In this document: positions 1 through 9,247 of the stretch, in pieces
Position numbering within the stretch: the first letter of the stretch is position 1
How the letters are laid out: the number at the start of each line of letters is the position of its first letter
NCBI RefSeq assembly: GCF_019668465.1
Contig: NZ_AP024828.1
Coordinates: 1,178,001-1,242,000 of the forward strand
DNA length: 64,000 nt
From: Mycobacterium senriense
GTDB taxonomy: Bacteria > Actinomycetota > Actinomycetes > Mycobacteriales > Mycobacteriaceae
Reading direction: 5' to 3'
The notes under the pieces: model-generated
What the model saw: only the letters and a program-made list of their open reading frames with translations
Told to the model about the DNA's origin: nothing
Database searches by the model: none
Position numbers and translations under genes: made by a program

Positions 1-1216
1 CCGAGATGACGCCCAGTGCCCCGGCCGCCTGGCGGCGCATGGCGACCATGGTGTCGGGATCTCCCCCGGCCAGGTCGCCCTTGATCTTGAAGATCCGCGA
101 AATCATCCGGTAGGTCGAGCCGTTGCCGATGCCGGTCGCGACGAACAGGAACATGAAGCTGGCGAAGAAGGCCGGCAGGTTCACCGCCGTCACCGACCAC
201 AGCGCCGCCGCCGCCCCGATCGCCAGCATCACAAAGCTGGCGGCGGTGATGCGGGCGCCGCCGATCCGGTCGGCCAGCTTGCCGCCGAGGGGCCGGATGA
301 CCGATCCGATGCCGGCGCCCAGGAAGGCCCACGCCAGGGCGATATCGCCGCGCCCGAAGACCGTCTTGAGCAGGGTCGGGAACGCGGCCGAGTAGCCGAT
401 GAACGAGCCGAAGGTTCCGATGTACAGCAGCGACATGATCCAGGTGTCGGGGTGCCGCAGCGACTCCAGCACCGGCTTCACGTCGGCCTTCGCCTCGGTG
501 AGGTTGTTCATGAACAGGAACGCGCAAATTGCGGCCACCACGGCCAGCGGCACGTAGAACAGTCCGGCGCGCGACAGCGCCATCCCGCCGCCGGCGATGA
601 CGATGGGCGGAATGATCTTCTGCACCACCGCCACGCCGATGTTGCCGCCGGCTGCGTTCAGGCCCAGCGCCCAGCCCTTGTCTTTCTCCGGGTAGAAGAA
701 CGAGATGTTGGCCATCGACGAGGCGAAGTTGCCGCCGCCGAAGCCGGCGGTCGCGGCGATCGCCACCAGGGCGCCGAACGGGAGGCCGGGATGGCTCACC
801 GCCCACGCCAGCAGCAGGCACGGGATGAGCAGCAGCGCCGCGGAGATGGTCGTCCAGTTGCGGCCGCCGAACAGTGGCACGGCGAAGGTGTAGGGCAATC
901 TCAGAAACGCCCCGACGCCACTGGGGACGGCGACCAGGCAGAGGGCCTGGCTGGCGGTCAGCGCCCACCCGGACGCGGCGGGGTGCCCGTGGGCCCCGGC
1001 CGTCATCTGCACGACCACGATGCTCCACAGCATCCACACGCTGAACCCGACGTGCTCGGCGAAGATCGAGAAGATCAGGTTCCGGCGAGCGATCGGCTTG
1101 CCGGTCGTCTCCCAGAATTCGGGGTCCTCGGGCCGCCAGTCATCGATCCAGTGCCGTCCCGTATGACGCTCACGCGGTGGCGCGGGCTGCGATACCGGGT
1201 TGATGGTCGTGGTCAT
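1..1216 (-). CDS. narU: NarK/NarU-type nitrate/nitrite transporter, 3' end beyond window
   Basis: Major facilitator superfamily transporter of the nitrate/nitrite porter family, acting in the cytoplasmic membrane. The reverse strand is open from an ATG at 1216 to the window edge (about 405 codons), so the C-terminus is missing. An AGGAG lies 9 bases before the ATG. The N-terminal part contains an RRNL segment and later F-G-G-R-N-W-T-T and G-F-G-G-G-N-F-A-S-S motifs, the latter the nitrate signature of NarK proteins. It resembles the second NarK at 5269-6696. Synteny matches Rv0267 (narU) of M. tuberculosis. Substrate direction (import or nitrite export) cannot be told from sequence. Confidence 0.88.
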   Translation of the reverse strand, partial: MTTTINPVSQPAPPRERHTGRHWIDDWRPEDPEFWETTGKPIARRNLIFSIFAEHVGFSVWMLWSIVVVQMTAGAHGHPAASGWALTASQALCLVAVPSGVGAFLRLPYTFAVPLFGGRNWTTISAALLLIPCLLLAWAVSHPGLPFGALVAIAATAGFGGGNFASSMANISFFYPEKDKGWALGLNAAGGNIGVAVVQKIIPPIVIAGGGMALSRAGLFYVPLAVVAAICAFLFMNNLTEAKADVKPVLESLRHPDTWIMSLLYIGTFGSFIGYSAAFPTLLKTVFGRGDIALAWAFLGAGIGSVIRPLGGKLADRIGGARITAASFVMLAIGAAAALWSVTAVNLPAFFASFMFLFVATGIGNGSTYRMISRIFKIKGDLAGGDPDTMVAMRRQAAGALGVIS

Positions 1217-1413
1217 CTGGTGGGACTCCTGAGTTGGATGAGGGCGCGGGCAGTGACCACTCGACGCTAAAGACGCACTGTTACCGGACTGGGTGTGCAC
1301 AGTTACGCGGGCAATACGCAGAAATCGCAACGCCCCGGTCACGTTTGTCAGAACTCTGCAACGCAACGACGCAGCGAGACCACGGCGGGGCTGGATGCGC
1401 GACAATCGGCGCC

Positions 1414-1998
1414 ATGCAGGTGCCTGAGACTCCCCTGGGCCTACGGGAGCGCAAAAAGATCAAGACCCGCCGCGCCATCAGGCGCGAGGCGTTTCGCCTC
1501 ATCGAAGAGAACGGCTACGCCGCGACCACGGTCGAACAGATCGCCGAGGCGGCCGACGTGTCGCCGAGCACCTTCTTCCGCTATTTCGGATCCAAGGAAT
1601 CGCTGCTGCTCGCCGACGACCTGGACCCGCTGATCCTGGACGCGTTGAAGGCCCAGCCGCGCAGCCTGTCTCCGGCGCAGGCCTTCCGCCGGGCCTATCA
1701 GGCCGTCATCGACCAACTGCCCGACGACCAACTGGAGTTCGAGAGCACCCGGCAGCGCCTGATGTTCTCGATACCCGAGCTCAAGGCGGCGATGTACGAC
1801 GAGTACTACCGCACCGTCACGGTGGCGGCCGCGGCGATCGCGCACCGGATCGGCCGTGCCGCAGACGATTTCGAAGTCCGGGTGTACGCGGGGGCGTTGA
1901 CCGGTGCCATGATGGCCGCCTTCGACAGCGCACCCAAGACCGCCGACACCATCTTTCGCGCCCTGGACTTCATGGACGCCGGCATGCCGCTGGGCTGA
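1414..1998 (+). CDS. TetR family transcriptional regulator
   Basis: 194-residue TetR-type repressor. The N-terminal helix-turn-helix is clear (about residues 15-60: R-R-A-I-R-R-E-A-F then T-T-V-E-Q-I-A-E-A-A-D-V-S-P-S-T-F-F-R-Y-F), with a variable effector domain after it. The ATG at 1414 is preferred over the longer upstream reading frame because the preceding 60 codons look non-coding. It is divergent from the NarK-like gene at the left edge and sits 57 bp before fecB2. In M. tuberculosis the corresponding place holds oplA (Rv0266c), so this regulator is an accessory gene here. Ligand and targets are unknown. Confidence 0.85.
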   Translation: MQVPETPLGLRERKKIKTRRAIRREAFRLIEENGYAATTVEQIAEAADVSPSTFFRYFGSKESLLLADDLDPLILDALKAQPRSLSPAQAFRRAYQAVIDQLPDDQLEFESTRQRLMFSIPELKAAMYDEYYRTVTVAAAAIAHRIGRAADDFEVRVYAGALTGAMMAAFDSAPKTADTIFRALDFMDAGMPLG

Positions 1999-2055
1999 CC
2001 GGCTTCAACAGCGCGGCGATGCATCTGAGCGGGCGGAACGCGATACTCTCACGCG

Positions 2056-3060
2056 ATGCGACAGGGATGGAATCGACGGGGATTCTTGCAGCTCGCAGGG
2101 GCCGCCGGGGTTGCCGCGATCGGTGGCGCGACCACGTTCGCTTCGGGATGCTCGTCTCGCGAACCGGCTCCGGGCGCCACCCCGGGTTCGGTGACGGTCA
2201 CCCACCTGTTCGGTCAGACCGTCATCAAGGAACCACCCAAGCGCGTCGTCAGCGCCGGCTACACCGAGCAGGACGACCTGCTCGCGGTCGGCGTGGTGCC
2301 GATCGCCGTGACCAACTGGTTCGGTGACCAGCCCTCCGCCGTCTGGCCATGGGCCACACCCAAACTCAACGGCGCGCAGCCGACGGTGTTGAACCTCGAC
2401 AACGGCATTCCCGTCGACCAGATCGCCGGTCTCAAACCGGACCTGATCGTGGCCGTCAACGCCGGCCTGGACGCCGACACGTATCAGAAACTGTCCGCGA
2501 TCGCCCCGACCGTCGCGCAATCGGACGGCGACGCCTTCTTCGAGCCGTGGAAGGAGCAGGCCACCATCGTCGGCCAGGCGGTCTTCCAGGCCGACCAGAT
2601 GAAGTCGCTGATCGACGGCGTCGACCAGAAGTTCACCGACATCGGCAAAAAGAATCAGCAGTGGACCGGCAAGAAGGCGCTGCTGATGCACGGCGCGCTG
2701 TGGCAAGGCACGGTCGTCGCCACCATGGCGGGCTGGCGGACGGACTTCCTGAACCGGATGGGACTGGTCATCTCCGACGCCATCAAGCCGTTCGGCACCG
2801 ACCAGCGGGCGGTCATCCCCCGCGATCACATCAAATCGGTGCTCGAGTCCGCCGACGTCGTGATCTGGACGACGCAGAACCCCGACGACCAGAAGGCGAT
2901 ACTGGCCGACCCCGAGGTGGCCGGGTCGCTGACCACCGCGCAGAACCGCAACATCTTCACCTCCAAGGACCAGGCCGGGGCGATCGCGTTCGGGTCGCCG
3001 CTGAGCTACCCCGTCATCGCCGATCAACTGCCGCCGCTGATCACCAAGATCCTGGGCTAG
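2056..3060 (+). CDS. fecB2: FecB2-like iron-siderophore binding lipoprotein
   Basis: Periplasmic substrate-binding protein of the iron/siderophore ABC transporter class, 334 residues. The N-terminus shows a twin-arginine motif (R-R-G-F-L-Q), a hydrophobic stretch and a lipobox ending A-S-G-C, so it is likely exported by Tat and lipid-anchored. The two lobes of the fold are suggested by '[20 protein letters not shown]' and '[10 protein letters not shown]' near residues 60-145. No permease or ATPase gene adjoins it, so partners must be encoded elsewhere. Synteny matches Rv0265c. It is followed by pxpB/pxpC as in M. tuberculosis, although no functional link is obvious. Confidence 0.87.
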   Translation: MRQGWNRRGFLQLAGAAGVAAIGGATTFASGCSSREPAPGATPGSVTVTHLFGQTVIKEPPKRVVSAGYTEQDDLLAVGVVPIAVTNWFGDQPSAVWPWATPKLNGAQPTVLNLDNGIPVDQIAGLKPDLIVAVNAGLDADTYQKLSAIAPTVAQSDGDAFFEPWKEQATIVGQAVFQADQMKSLIDGVDQKFTDIGKKNQQWTGKKALLMHGALWQGTVVATMAGWRTDFLNRMGLVISDAIKPFGTDQRAVIPRDHIKSVLESADVVIWTTQNPDDQKAILADPEVAGSLTTAQNRNIFTSKDQAGAIAFGSPLSYPVIADQLPPLITKILG

Positions 3061-3172
3061 CCGCGCGGGCATGCCGGGGCTGTTTGAGCGTTTGCTAAGG
3101 CAGCTCTGGCAGAGCTCGAAATTCCGTCGGCGACCCTCGCACATGCCCCGATCCCGGGGTTACCGTCGAGTA

Positions 3173-3847
3173 ATGAGCGTGACGGACCTTAGCGGCGACC
3201 TGGCCCACAACCTGCCGACCGAGCTGGTCGGCAACACCGTCGTGGACTACGGCGACCGCGCGCTGATGGTGCAATGCGGAAGTACCGCTGAGGTATTGGC
3301 GTGGGCGGACGCGCTGCGAGCCGCGGCGATCCCGGGCGTGGTCGACGTCGTCCCGGCCGCCCGCACGGTGCTGGTGAAGCTGGACGGCCCGCGCCGCCAA
3401 GGCGTCATCCGCCGGCGGCTGCGCAAGATGGACGTCGTCGCCGCCCCGGACACCGCCTCAAAGCGCCGCGCCGACGTGGTCATCGATGTCGTCTACGACG
3501 GTCCGGATCTGGCCGAGGTCGCAGGCCACACCGGACTGACCATCGCGGCGGTGATCGACGCCCACACTTCGACGCTGTGGCGGGTCGGATTCAGTGGATT
3601 CGCACCCGGTTTCGCGTATCTGGTCGACGGAGACCCGAGGCTGCGGGTGCCACGCCGCGCCGAGCCGAGGACCTCGGTGCCGGCCGGCTCCGTGGGCCTC
3701 GCCGGTGACTTCAGCGCGGTGTACCCGCGTCAGTCCCCCGGTGGCTGGCAACTCATCGGCCGCACCGACGCGGTGCTGTGGGACCTGCAGCGCCCGAACC
3801 CTGCGTTGCTGACGCAGGGCATGTGGGTTCAGTTCCGGGCCGTCTAG
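3173..3847 (+). CDS. pxpB: 5-oxoprolinase subunit B (PxpB/KipI family)
   Basis: 224-residue protein of the KipI/PxpB family; PxpB with PxpC and PxpA forms the prokaryotic ATP-dependent 5-oxoprolinase. Family hallmarks are the segment G-F-x-P-G-F-A-Y-L near residue 145 (here [11 protein letters not shown]) and the P-R-R-x-x-P-R-x-x-V-P-A-G-S-V region after it. The ATG at 3173 is used; earlier in-frame codons have no homology character. pxpC follows after a 67-bp gap. No PxpA (LamB/YcsF) gene is in view, so oxoprolinase activity depends on an unlinked subunit. Syntenic with Rv0264c. Confidence 0.85.
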   Translation: MSVTDLSGDLAHNLPTELVGNTVVDYGDRALMVQCGSTAEVLAWADALRAAAIPGVVDVVPAARTVLVKLDGPRRQGVIRRRLRKMDVVAAPDTASKRRADVVIDVVYDGPDLAEVAGHTGLTIAAVIDAHTSTLWRVGFSGFAPGFAYLVDGDPRLRVPRRAEPRTSVPAGSVGLAGDFSAVYPRQSPGGWQLIGRTDAVLWDLQRPNPALLTQGMWVQFRAV

Positions 3848-3914
3848 CCAGTGACGATCGGGAGCGCGGCGCTGGCCGGCGAAGCGGATCATCACCATAG
3901 CTAAGGAGACAACC

Positions 3915-4826
3915 GTGGCAATCCTGGAGATCCTCCGCACTGGACCGCTCGCCGTCGTCCAAGACCTCGGCCGTCCGGGACTGGCCCATCTGGGCGTGAG
4001 CCGGTCCGGCGCCGCCGACCGGCGCGCGCACCGGCTGGCCAACCGGCTGGTGGCCAACCCCGACGACCGCGCCACCGTGGAGGTGACGTTCGGCGGTTTC
4101 GCGGCCAGGGTGTCCGGCGGCGACGTCGACATCGCGGTGACGGGCGCCGACGCCGATCCCACCGTCAACGGAATCAAGTTCGGCACCAACAGCATTCATC
4201 ATGTGCGCGAGGGCGAGGTGATCACGCTGGGCGCGCCCCGCGCCGGCCTGCGCAGCTACCTGGCGGTCCGCGGTGGCATCTGCGTGGAGCCGGTGCTGGG
4301 CTCGCGCAGCTACGACGTGATGTCGGGCATCGGCCCGTCGCCGCTGCAGGCCGGCGACCGGCTCCCGATCGGCGAGCACACCGACGCCTACCCCGAATTG
4401 GACCAGGCGCCGGTGGCGGCCATCACCGGCGGCGTCGTCGAGCTGTTCGCGGTGCCCGGGCCGCGCGATGACTGGTTCGTCGACCCCGACGCCCTGGTGC
4501 ACACCGATTGGGTGGCGTCCGATCGCAGCGACCGGGTGGGAATGCGGTTGACCGGCCGTCCCCTGCAGCACTGCTATCCGGACCGTCAGCTGCCCAGTGA
4601 GGGGGCGACCCGCGGCGCAATTCAAGTGCCGCCCAACGGTTTACCGGTGATCCTGGGCCCCGACCATCCCGTCACCGGCGGCTACCCGGTGATCGGCGTG
4701 GTGGTCGACGAGGACGTCGACAAGATCGCCCAGGTGCGGCCCGGCCAGACGGTGCGACTGCACTGGGCGCGGCCCAGGGCCTTGGTGGGCGCCCACTCCG
4801 GCGCCGCGAGTTGGCCGTTTTCCTAA
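3915..4826 (+). CDS. pxpC: 5-oxoprolinase subunit C (PxpC/KipA family)
   Basis: 303-residue biotin-dependent-carboxylase-like (KipA/PxpC) protein, partner of PxpB. Recognisable are the opening [21 protein letters not shown] segment, typical of the family, and the [22 protein letters not shown] segment near residue 240. The GTG at 3915 is supported by AAGGAG at 3903-3908. Syntenic with Rv0263c. In M. tuberculosis the next gene is aac (aminoglycoside 2'-N-acetyltransferase, Rv0262c); here a non-coding stretch follows instead. Confidence 0.86.
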   Translation: MAILEILRTGPLAVVQDLGRPGLAHLGVSRSGAADRRAHRLANRLVANPDDRATVEVTFGGFAARVSGGDVDIAVTGADADPTVNGIKFGTNSIHHVREGEVITLGAPRAGLRSYLAVRGGICVEPVLGSRSYDVMSGIGPSPLQAGDRLPIGEHTDAYPELDQAPVAAITGGVVELFAVPGPRDDWFVDPDALVHTDWVASDRSDRVGMRLTGRPLQHCYPDRQLPSEGATRGAIQVPPNGLPVILGPDHPVTGGYPVIGVVVDEDVDKIAQVRPGQTVRLHWARPRALVGAHSGAASWPFS

Positions 4827-5268
4827 CGCAATTCGCGCACAATTTGTCGGCGCCGCAATCACAATGTATTACAGCTCACACATGGCGGGTGGTATGTGTG
4901 AAATCACTTGATGCCGGCCCTCATTCGGGCACGATGAACTGTGCGCTCGCGATCTGGTTGCCCCTCAGGGATTTACCAGATAACTGGTAAACAACTAACA
5001 GGCGATATCGGCCCGTTTCGGTTGACCCGCTCGCGTCGTAAATGTGAGCATCGGACCGTGCGACGGGGCACGCCCCTTCATTCGGGGCGCCCAAGCGTCG
5101 AAAGCCAGCCTCCGAACAGCTTTCCCGATACCGGGCGAGCGTGGTGACCCCTGGCGTGGTGGCGGCCGGACGCGGCGGTTCGTGGGGCCTGACGAGAGGG
5201 AGCTGTATGCACATCGATCGGTGCGATGCCGTTGGGACGCAGTCCATTTTCGCGAAAGGTGGACGGGC
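4827..5268. other. 442-bp intergenic region without a convincing gene
   Basis: No convincing gene is seen on either strand. The frame of narK3 stays open upstream to 5044 but codes arginine- and glycine-rich sequence with no family resemblance, so it is treated as leader. The first 150 bp are AT-richer than the surroundings, as expected for a promoter, and hold the inverted repeat listed at 4972-4991. In M. tuberculosis this interval carries aac(2')-Ic (Rv0262c), of which no trace is recognisable here. Confidence 0.6.
4972..4991. promoter_or_regulatory. 20-bp inverted repeat upstream of narK3
   Basis: Perfect 8-base arms, TTTACCAG and CTGGTAAA, separated by ATAA. It lies about 280 bp before the narK3 start in the AT-rich part of the intergenic region. 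The form is that of a dimeric-repressor or activator site. The nearby NnaR-type regulator is a candidate binder, but this is inference from position only. Confidence 0.45.
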
Positions 5269-6696
5269 ATGAGCGTCGCGCCGAAGGCAGGCCGGTTGCT
5301 GCGCCGCGACCACCGCATCGCGGACTGGAACCCGGAAGACACGGTGGCCTGGGAGGCCGGCAACAAGAAGGTCGCCCGGCGCAACCTGCTGTGCACCATC
5401 GCCGGTGATCACGTGGCGTTCTCGATCTGGACCCTGTGGCCCGTCATGGCACTGTTCATGCCGGGGTCCGTCTACGGCTTCTCCGCCGGCGACAAGTTGT
5501 TGCTGGGCGCGGTCGCCACCCTGGTCGGCGGGTGCGCCCGGATCCCCTACACCCTGGGCATCGCCACCTTCGGCGGCCGCAACTGGACGACGTTCTCGGC
5601 CTTCGTATTGCTGATCCCGACGGCCGGCACGATCGTGTTGCTGGCCAATCCCGGTCTGCCGCTGTGGCCGTTCGTGTTGTGCGCGGCCCTGACCGGCCTG
5701 GGCGGCGGGAATTACGCGGCCTCGCTGGCCAACGTCAACGCCTTCTATCCGCAGCGGCTCAAGGGCGGCGCGCTGGCCGTCAACGCCGGCGTCGCCAACC
5801 TGGGGGTCGCGGTGATCCAGCTGGTCGGCCTGCTGGTGCTGGCCACCGCCGGGCACGAGGCGCCCTACTGGGTGTGCGCGGTGTACCTGGTGTTCCTGGT
5901 CGTCGTGGGCATCGCGGCCGCGTTGTGCATGGACAACATCAACCACGGCACCCAGCTGAGCACCATGCGCAAGATCCTGTTCGAGCGCGATACCCACGTG
6001 ATCTCACTGCTCTACATCGCCACCTTCGGCTCCTGGATCGGCTTCGCCTTCGCCTTCGGGCAGGTGATGCAGGTCAACTTCGCCGACAGCGGGGAGAGCC
6101 CCAAACATGCGGCGCTGCACGCCGCGCAGCTGGCTTTCGTCGGGCCGTTGCTGGGCTCGCTGGCGCGGATCTACGGCGGCCGGCTGGCCGACCGCCTCGG
6201 TGGCAGCCGCGTCACCCTTGGCGTGCTGGCCGGCATGACACTGGGAGCCGGGCTCCTGGTCACCGTCAGCACGCTCGACGATCACCACGCCGCGACGCAC
6301 ACCGCCAGCATGATCGGTTACATCGCCGGTTTCATGGTGCTGTTCGTCCTGTCCGGCATGGGCAACGGCTCGGTCTTCAAGCTGATCCCCTCGGTCTACG
6401 AGGCGCGCAGCCGTTCGCTGGACACGAGCGAGGACGAGCGCCGTCATTGGGCCCGGGCGATGTCGGGGTCGCTGATCGGCATCTGTTCTGCCGTCGGGGC
6501 GCTCGGCGGGGTGGGAATCAACCTGGCGCTGCGCCAGTCCTATCTGAGTACTGGCACGGAAACGTCGGCATACTGGGCGTTTCTGGCTTCCTACGTCGTG
6601 GCGGCGATCATGACGTGGATGGTCTACGTGCGCCGTCCCGCGTCGGCCCAGAGCCTGTCCGGGTCGGCGCCGGAAACCGAGGCCGCCGGTGTGTGA
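5269..6696 (+). CDS. narK3: NarK3-type nitrate/nitrite transporter
   Basis: 475-residue major facilitator of the nitrate/nitrite porter family with about 12 membrane segments. The N-terminus (W-E-A-G-N-K-K-V-A-R-R-N-L) parallels that of the left-edge paralogue. Two nitrate signatures are visible: G-L-G-G-G-N-Y-A-A-S-L near residue 145 and G-M-G-N-G-S-V-F-K near residue 363. The ATG at 5269 gives the family's usual start; the longer frame back to 5044 is not credible. It leads the nitrate block and its stop overlaps a possible GTG of the downstream regulator. Syntenic with Rv0261c. Confidence 0.9.
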   Translation: MSVAPKAGRLLRRDHRIADWNPEDTVAWEAGNKKVARRNLLCTIAGDHVAFSIWTLWPVMALFMPGSVYGFSAGDKLLLGAVATLVGGCARIPYTLGIATFGGRNWTTFSAFVLLIPTAGTIVLLANPGLPLWPFVLCAALTGLGGGNYAASLANVNAFYPQRLKGGALAVNAGVANLGVAVIQLVGLLVLATAGHEAPYWVCAVYLVFLVVVGIAAALCMDNINHGTQLSTMRKILFERDTHVISLLYIATFGSWIGFAFAFGQVMQVNFADSGESPKHAALHAAQLAFVGPLLGSLARIYGGRLADRLGGSRVTLGVLAGMTLGAGLLVTVSTLDDHHAATHTASMIGYIAGFMVLFVLSGMGNGSVFKLIPSVYEARSRSLDTSEDERRHWARAMSGSLIGICSAVGALGGVGINLALRQSYLSTGTETSAYWAFLASYVVAAIMTWMVYVRRPASAQSLSGSAPETEAAGV

Positions 6697-6773
6697 GCGG
6701 ACTCGCAACACGGGCAATGCCGCAGCAATTGACCGGTAACGCAACCGAAACGTCACAGGCATACACACTTCAT

Positions 6774-7937
6774 ATGGCCCCGCAACTGGCTCCGCCAGAC
6801 TCCGCGCCGCTCACCGGCTATCGGATCGCCGTCACGTCGGCGAACCGCGCCGAAGAGCTGTGCGCGTTGTTGCGCCGTAACGGCGCGGAGGTCTCCAGTG
6901 CCGCGGCCATCAACATCATCGCGCTGCCCGAAGACCACGAACTGCAGACTCACACCGAAGCGGTGATCGCCCAGCCACCCGATATCTTGGTGGCGCACAC
7001 CGGCATCGGCTTTCGCGGCTGGGTCGCAGCGGCCGACGGCTGGGGGCTTGCCCCCCAACTGCTGGCCTCGCTCGCCAAGTCGCGGATCGTGGCCCGCGGG
7101 CCGAAGGCGACCGGCGCGTTGCGCGCCGCCGGGCTGCATGAGGAATGGTCACCCAAATCCGAATCGTCACGCGAGGTCCTGCGCTACCTCCTCGAGTCGG
7201 ATGTCGCCGGTAAGCGGATCGCCGTCCAGCTGCACGGCGCGGCCAACGGATGGGACCCGTTCCCGGAATTCATCAACGGATTGCGGGCGGCGGGCGCGCA
7301 GGTGGTCCCCATCCACGTATACCGCTGGAAGCCGACGCCGCCAGGCGGCGACTTCGACCAACTCGTCGCCTCGGTCGCGCGGCGGCAATTCGACGCGGTG
7401 ACCTTCACCTCGGCACCCGCCGGCGCGGCGCTGCTGGAGCGCAGCCGCGAGCTGGGCATCGAAGATCAACTGCTGCAAGCGCTTCGCAGCGACGTGCACG
7501 CGATGTGCGTCGGTCCGGTCACCGCGCAGCCTTTGATCCGAGCCGGGATCCCGACGTCGTCGCCCGAGCGAATGCGGTTGGGGGCGTTGGCCCGCCACAT
7601 CGCGCAGGAGCTCCCGCCCCTGCGGTCGTGCGCCATCCGGGCGGCCGGTCACGACATCGAGATCCGTGGAACCTGCGTGCTGGTCGACGGTTCGGTGAAG
7701 TCGCTGTCCGGATCCGGCATGGCCACCCTGCGCGCGCTGGCCCAGCGCCCCGGCGATGTCGTCGCGCGCAACGACTTGTTACGAGTGCTTCCCGGCAACA
7801 GCAATGACCCACACGCCGTCGACACCGCAGTGCTGCGGCTGCGAACGGCGTTGGGCGACAAGAACATCATCGCGACGGTGGTCAAGCGCGGCTACCGGCT
7901 CGCGATCGACCATTCGGAAGATTCCCCATGGCACTGA
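6774..7937 (+). CDS. nnaR: NnaR-type nitrate/nitrite regulator (HemD domain plus winged helix)
   Basis: 387-residue two-domain protein. Residues about 10-270 resemble uroporphyrinogen-III synthase (HemD: Y-R-I-A-V-T-S-A-N-R-A-E-E-L at the start, A-V-T-F-T-S-A-P-A-G later). Residues about 290-380 form an OmpR-type winged helix (L-R-A-L-A-Q-R-P-G-D-V-V-A-R-N-D-L-L ... A-V-D-T-A-V-L-R-L-R). This architecture defines NnaR, which controls nitrate/nitrite assimilation genes in Streptomyces and mycobacteria; the orthologue is Rv0260c. The ATG at 6774 is chosen; in-frame starts at 6717 and at 6693 (GTG overlapping the narK3 stop) remain possible. It overlaps the next gene by 10 bp, so the two are probably co-transcribed. 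Confidence 0.87.
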   Translation: MAPQLAPPDSAPLTGYRIAVTSANRAEELCALLRRNGAEVSSAAAINIIALPEDHELQTHTEAVIAQPPDILVAHTGIGFRGWVAAADGWGLAPQLLASLAKSRIVARGPKATGALRAAGLHEEWSPKSESSREVLRYLLESDVAGKRIAVQLHGAANGWDPFPEFINGLRAAGAQVVPIHVYRWKPTPPGGDFDQLVASVARRQFDAVTFTSAPAGAALLERSRELGIEDQLLQALRSDVHAMCVGPVTAQPLIRAGIPTSSPERMRLGALARHIAQELPPLRSCAIRAAGHDIEIRGTCVLVDGSVKSLSGSGMATLRALAQRPGDVVARNDLLRVLPGNSNDPHAVDTAVLRLRTALGDKNIIATVVKRGYRLAIDHSEDSPWH

Positions 7938-8701
7938 TTCTGGTGGCGCACGGCACCCGTAGGCCGGGTGGCGTGTCGATGATCGAAGACCTTGCGGCAC
8001 AGGTGAGTACGCTGGTGCGCAGCACGGTGGACGTTGCGTTCGTCGACGTGGTGGGCCCCACCCCCAGCGAAGTCCTGGTGCGCGCGAAGGCCTCCGACCG
8101 CCCCGCCATCGTGGTGCCCGCGTTCCTGTCGCGCGGATACCACGTCCGGGCCGATCTGCCCGCCCACGTGGAGATCAGTGGACACCCGAACGTTCTCGTC
8201 ACCCCGGCATTGGGCCCGAGCGGTCAAATCGCCCGAATCGTCGGCGATCAGTTGGTGAAATGCGGTTGGCGACCGGGTGATTCGGTGATCCTGGCGGCCG
8301 CGGGGACCTCGGACGTCAAGGCGCGCACCGACCTGCACACCACCGCGACTCTGGTGTCGGCGCTGACCGGATCGCGGGTGAGCCTGGCGTTCGCGGCCAC
8401 CGGTGAGCCGCAGCTGCCCGAGGCGGTAGACCGGGCCCGGACCCGGGCGCGCCGCGCCGGCGGACGCGTCGTCGTCGCCTCATATCTACTGGCCGACGGC
8501 CTGTTCCAGCAACGGCTGCACGCCTGCGGTGCCGACCTGGTCAGTGAGCCGCTGGGCACCCATCCCGGGCTGGCACGGTTGGTCGCGAACCGATTCCGGC
8601 GGGCCCTGCCGACGGTCCTCGCGCCCACCGCCCGGCAGTCGTCGCGCCGACCGAGCCCGCACCAGCTGGCCCACGGCCGCACCGTGCGGTCCGCGCCCTA
8701 G
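7928..8701 (+). CDS. CbiX/SirB-type sirohydrochlorin chelatase
   Basis: 257-residue protein of the CbiX class. The start carries the chelatase signature L-I-L-V-A-H-G-T-R, and a second module begins near residue 115 with S-V-I-L-A-A-A-G-T-S, consistent with two CbiX repeats. These enzymes insert Fe or Co into sirohydrochlorin; beside nirBD the likely product is siroheme, the prosthetic group of NirB. The gene overlaps nnaR by 10 bp. Syntenic with Rv0259c. The second module lacks the histidine of the first (A-A-G-T instead of A-H-G-T), so probably only the N-terminal half is catalytic. Iron rather than cobalt specificity is inferred. Confidence 0.82.
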   Translation: MALILVAHGTRRPGGVSMIEDLAAQVSTLVRSTVDVAFVDVVGPTPSEVLVRAKASDRPAIVVPAFLSRGYHVRADLPAHVEISGHPNVLVTPALGPSGQIARIVGDQLVKCGWRPGDSVILAAAGTSDVKARTDLHTTATLVSALTGSRVSLAFAATGEPQLPEAVDRARTRARRAGGRVVVASYLLADGLFQQRLHACGADLVSEPLGTHPGLARLVANRFRRALPTVLAPTARQSSRRPSPHQLAHGRTVRSAP

Positions 8702-8779
8702 CGCAAAACGCCTGCTGGTAAGGCGCGCCGATGTCCGGCGTTCCTTGATCTTTGATCGCAGACGGGTGATCCTGACACC

Positions 8780-9232
8780 ATGCCCCGCCGCCAAGAGCCA
8801 TCGCCCGGGATCCTCGACCCGGTCGCCAAGATGCTGCGGTTGCCCTTTGGCACACCGGAATTCATCGACCGCATCGTCACCGGTGGGGTAAACCAGGTGG
8901 GCCGGCGGACCTTGCGCACGCTGATCACGACGTGGGACGCCGCGGGCGGTGGCCCGTTCGCGGCCAGCGCCATCGCGTCGACGGGGATGGCGAAAACCGC
9001 CGAAATCGTGCAGGGCATGTTCATCGGCCCGGTCTTTGGCCCACTGCTGAAAATTCTTGGCGCGGACAAGGTGGCCCAGCGGGCCTCGTTGTGCGCCTCG
9101 CAGTTGGTGGGCCTGGGCATCATGCGCTACGGCATCCGCTCCGAGCCGCTGCACTCCATGTCGGTGGACGCGCTCGTCGACGCGATCGGGCCGACGATGC
9201 AGCGCTACCTGGTCGGCGACATCACCCGGTGA
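8780..9232 (+). CDS. TetR C-terminal-domain-like protein lacking a DNA-binding domain
   Basis: 150-residue protein, orthologue of Rv0258c. I see no helix-turn-helix. The body resembles the ligand-binding half of TetR regulators: the stretch near residues 95-150 with R-A-S-L-C-A-S-Q-L-V-G-L-G-I-M-R-Y-G, then E-P-L and I-G-P-T-M-Q-R-Y-L, follows the usual end of TetR C-terminal domains. It may act as a small-molecule sensor or dimer partner, or be a regulator that lost its DNA-binding part. It follows the chelatase gene by 78 bp and converges with nirD 15 bp away. The function is unknown. Confidence 0.7.
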   Translation: MPRRQEPSPGILDPVAKMLRLPFGTPEFIDRIVTGGVNQVGRRTLRTLITTWDAAGGGPFAASAIASTGMAKTAEIVQGMFIGPVFGPLLKILGADKVAQRASLCASQLVGLGIMRYGIRSEPLHSMSVDALVDAIGPTMQRYLVGDITR

Positions 9233-9247
9233 GCCGGGCGGTCGGGC

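Noticed and set aside
5044..5268. N-terminal extension of narK3
   Set aside because: No transporter homology and no ribosome site; the ATG at 5269 gives the family's normal N-terminus.
5436..6773. Long upstream extension of the nnaR reading frame through narK3
   Set aside because: The extra codons are the out-of-frame shadow of narK3, rich in arginine and glycine; HemD homology begins only near 6810.
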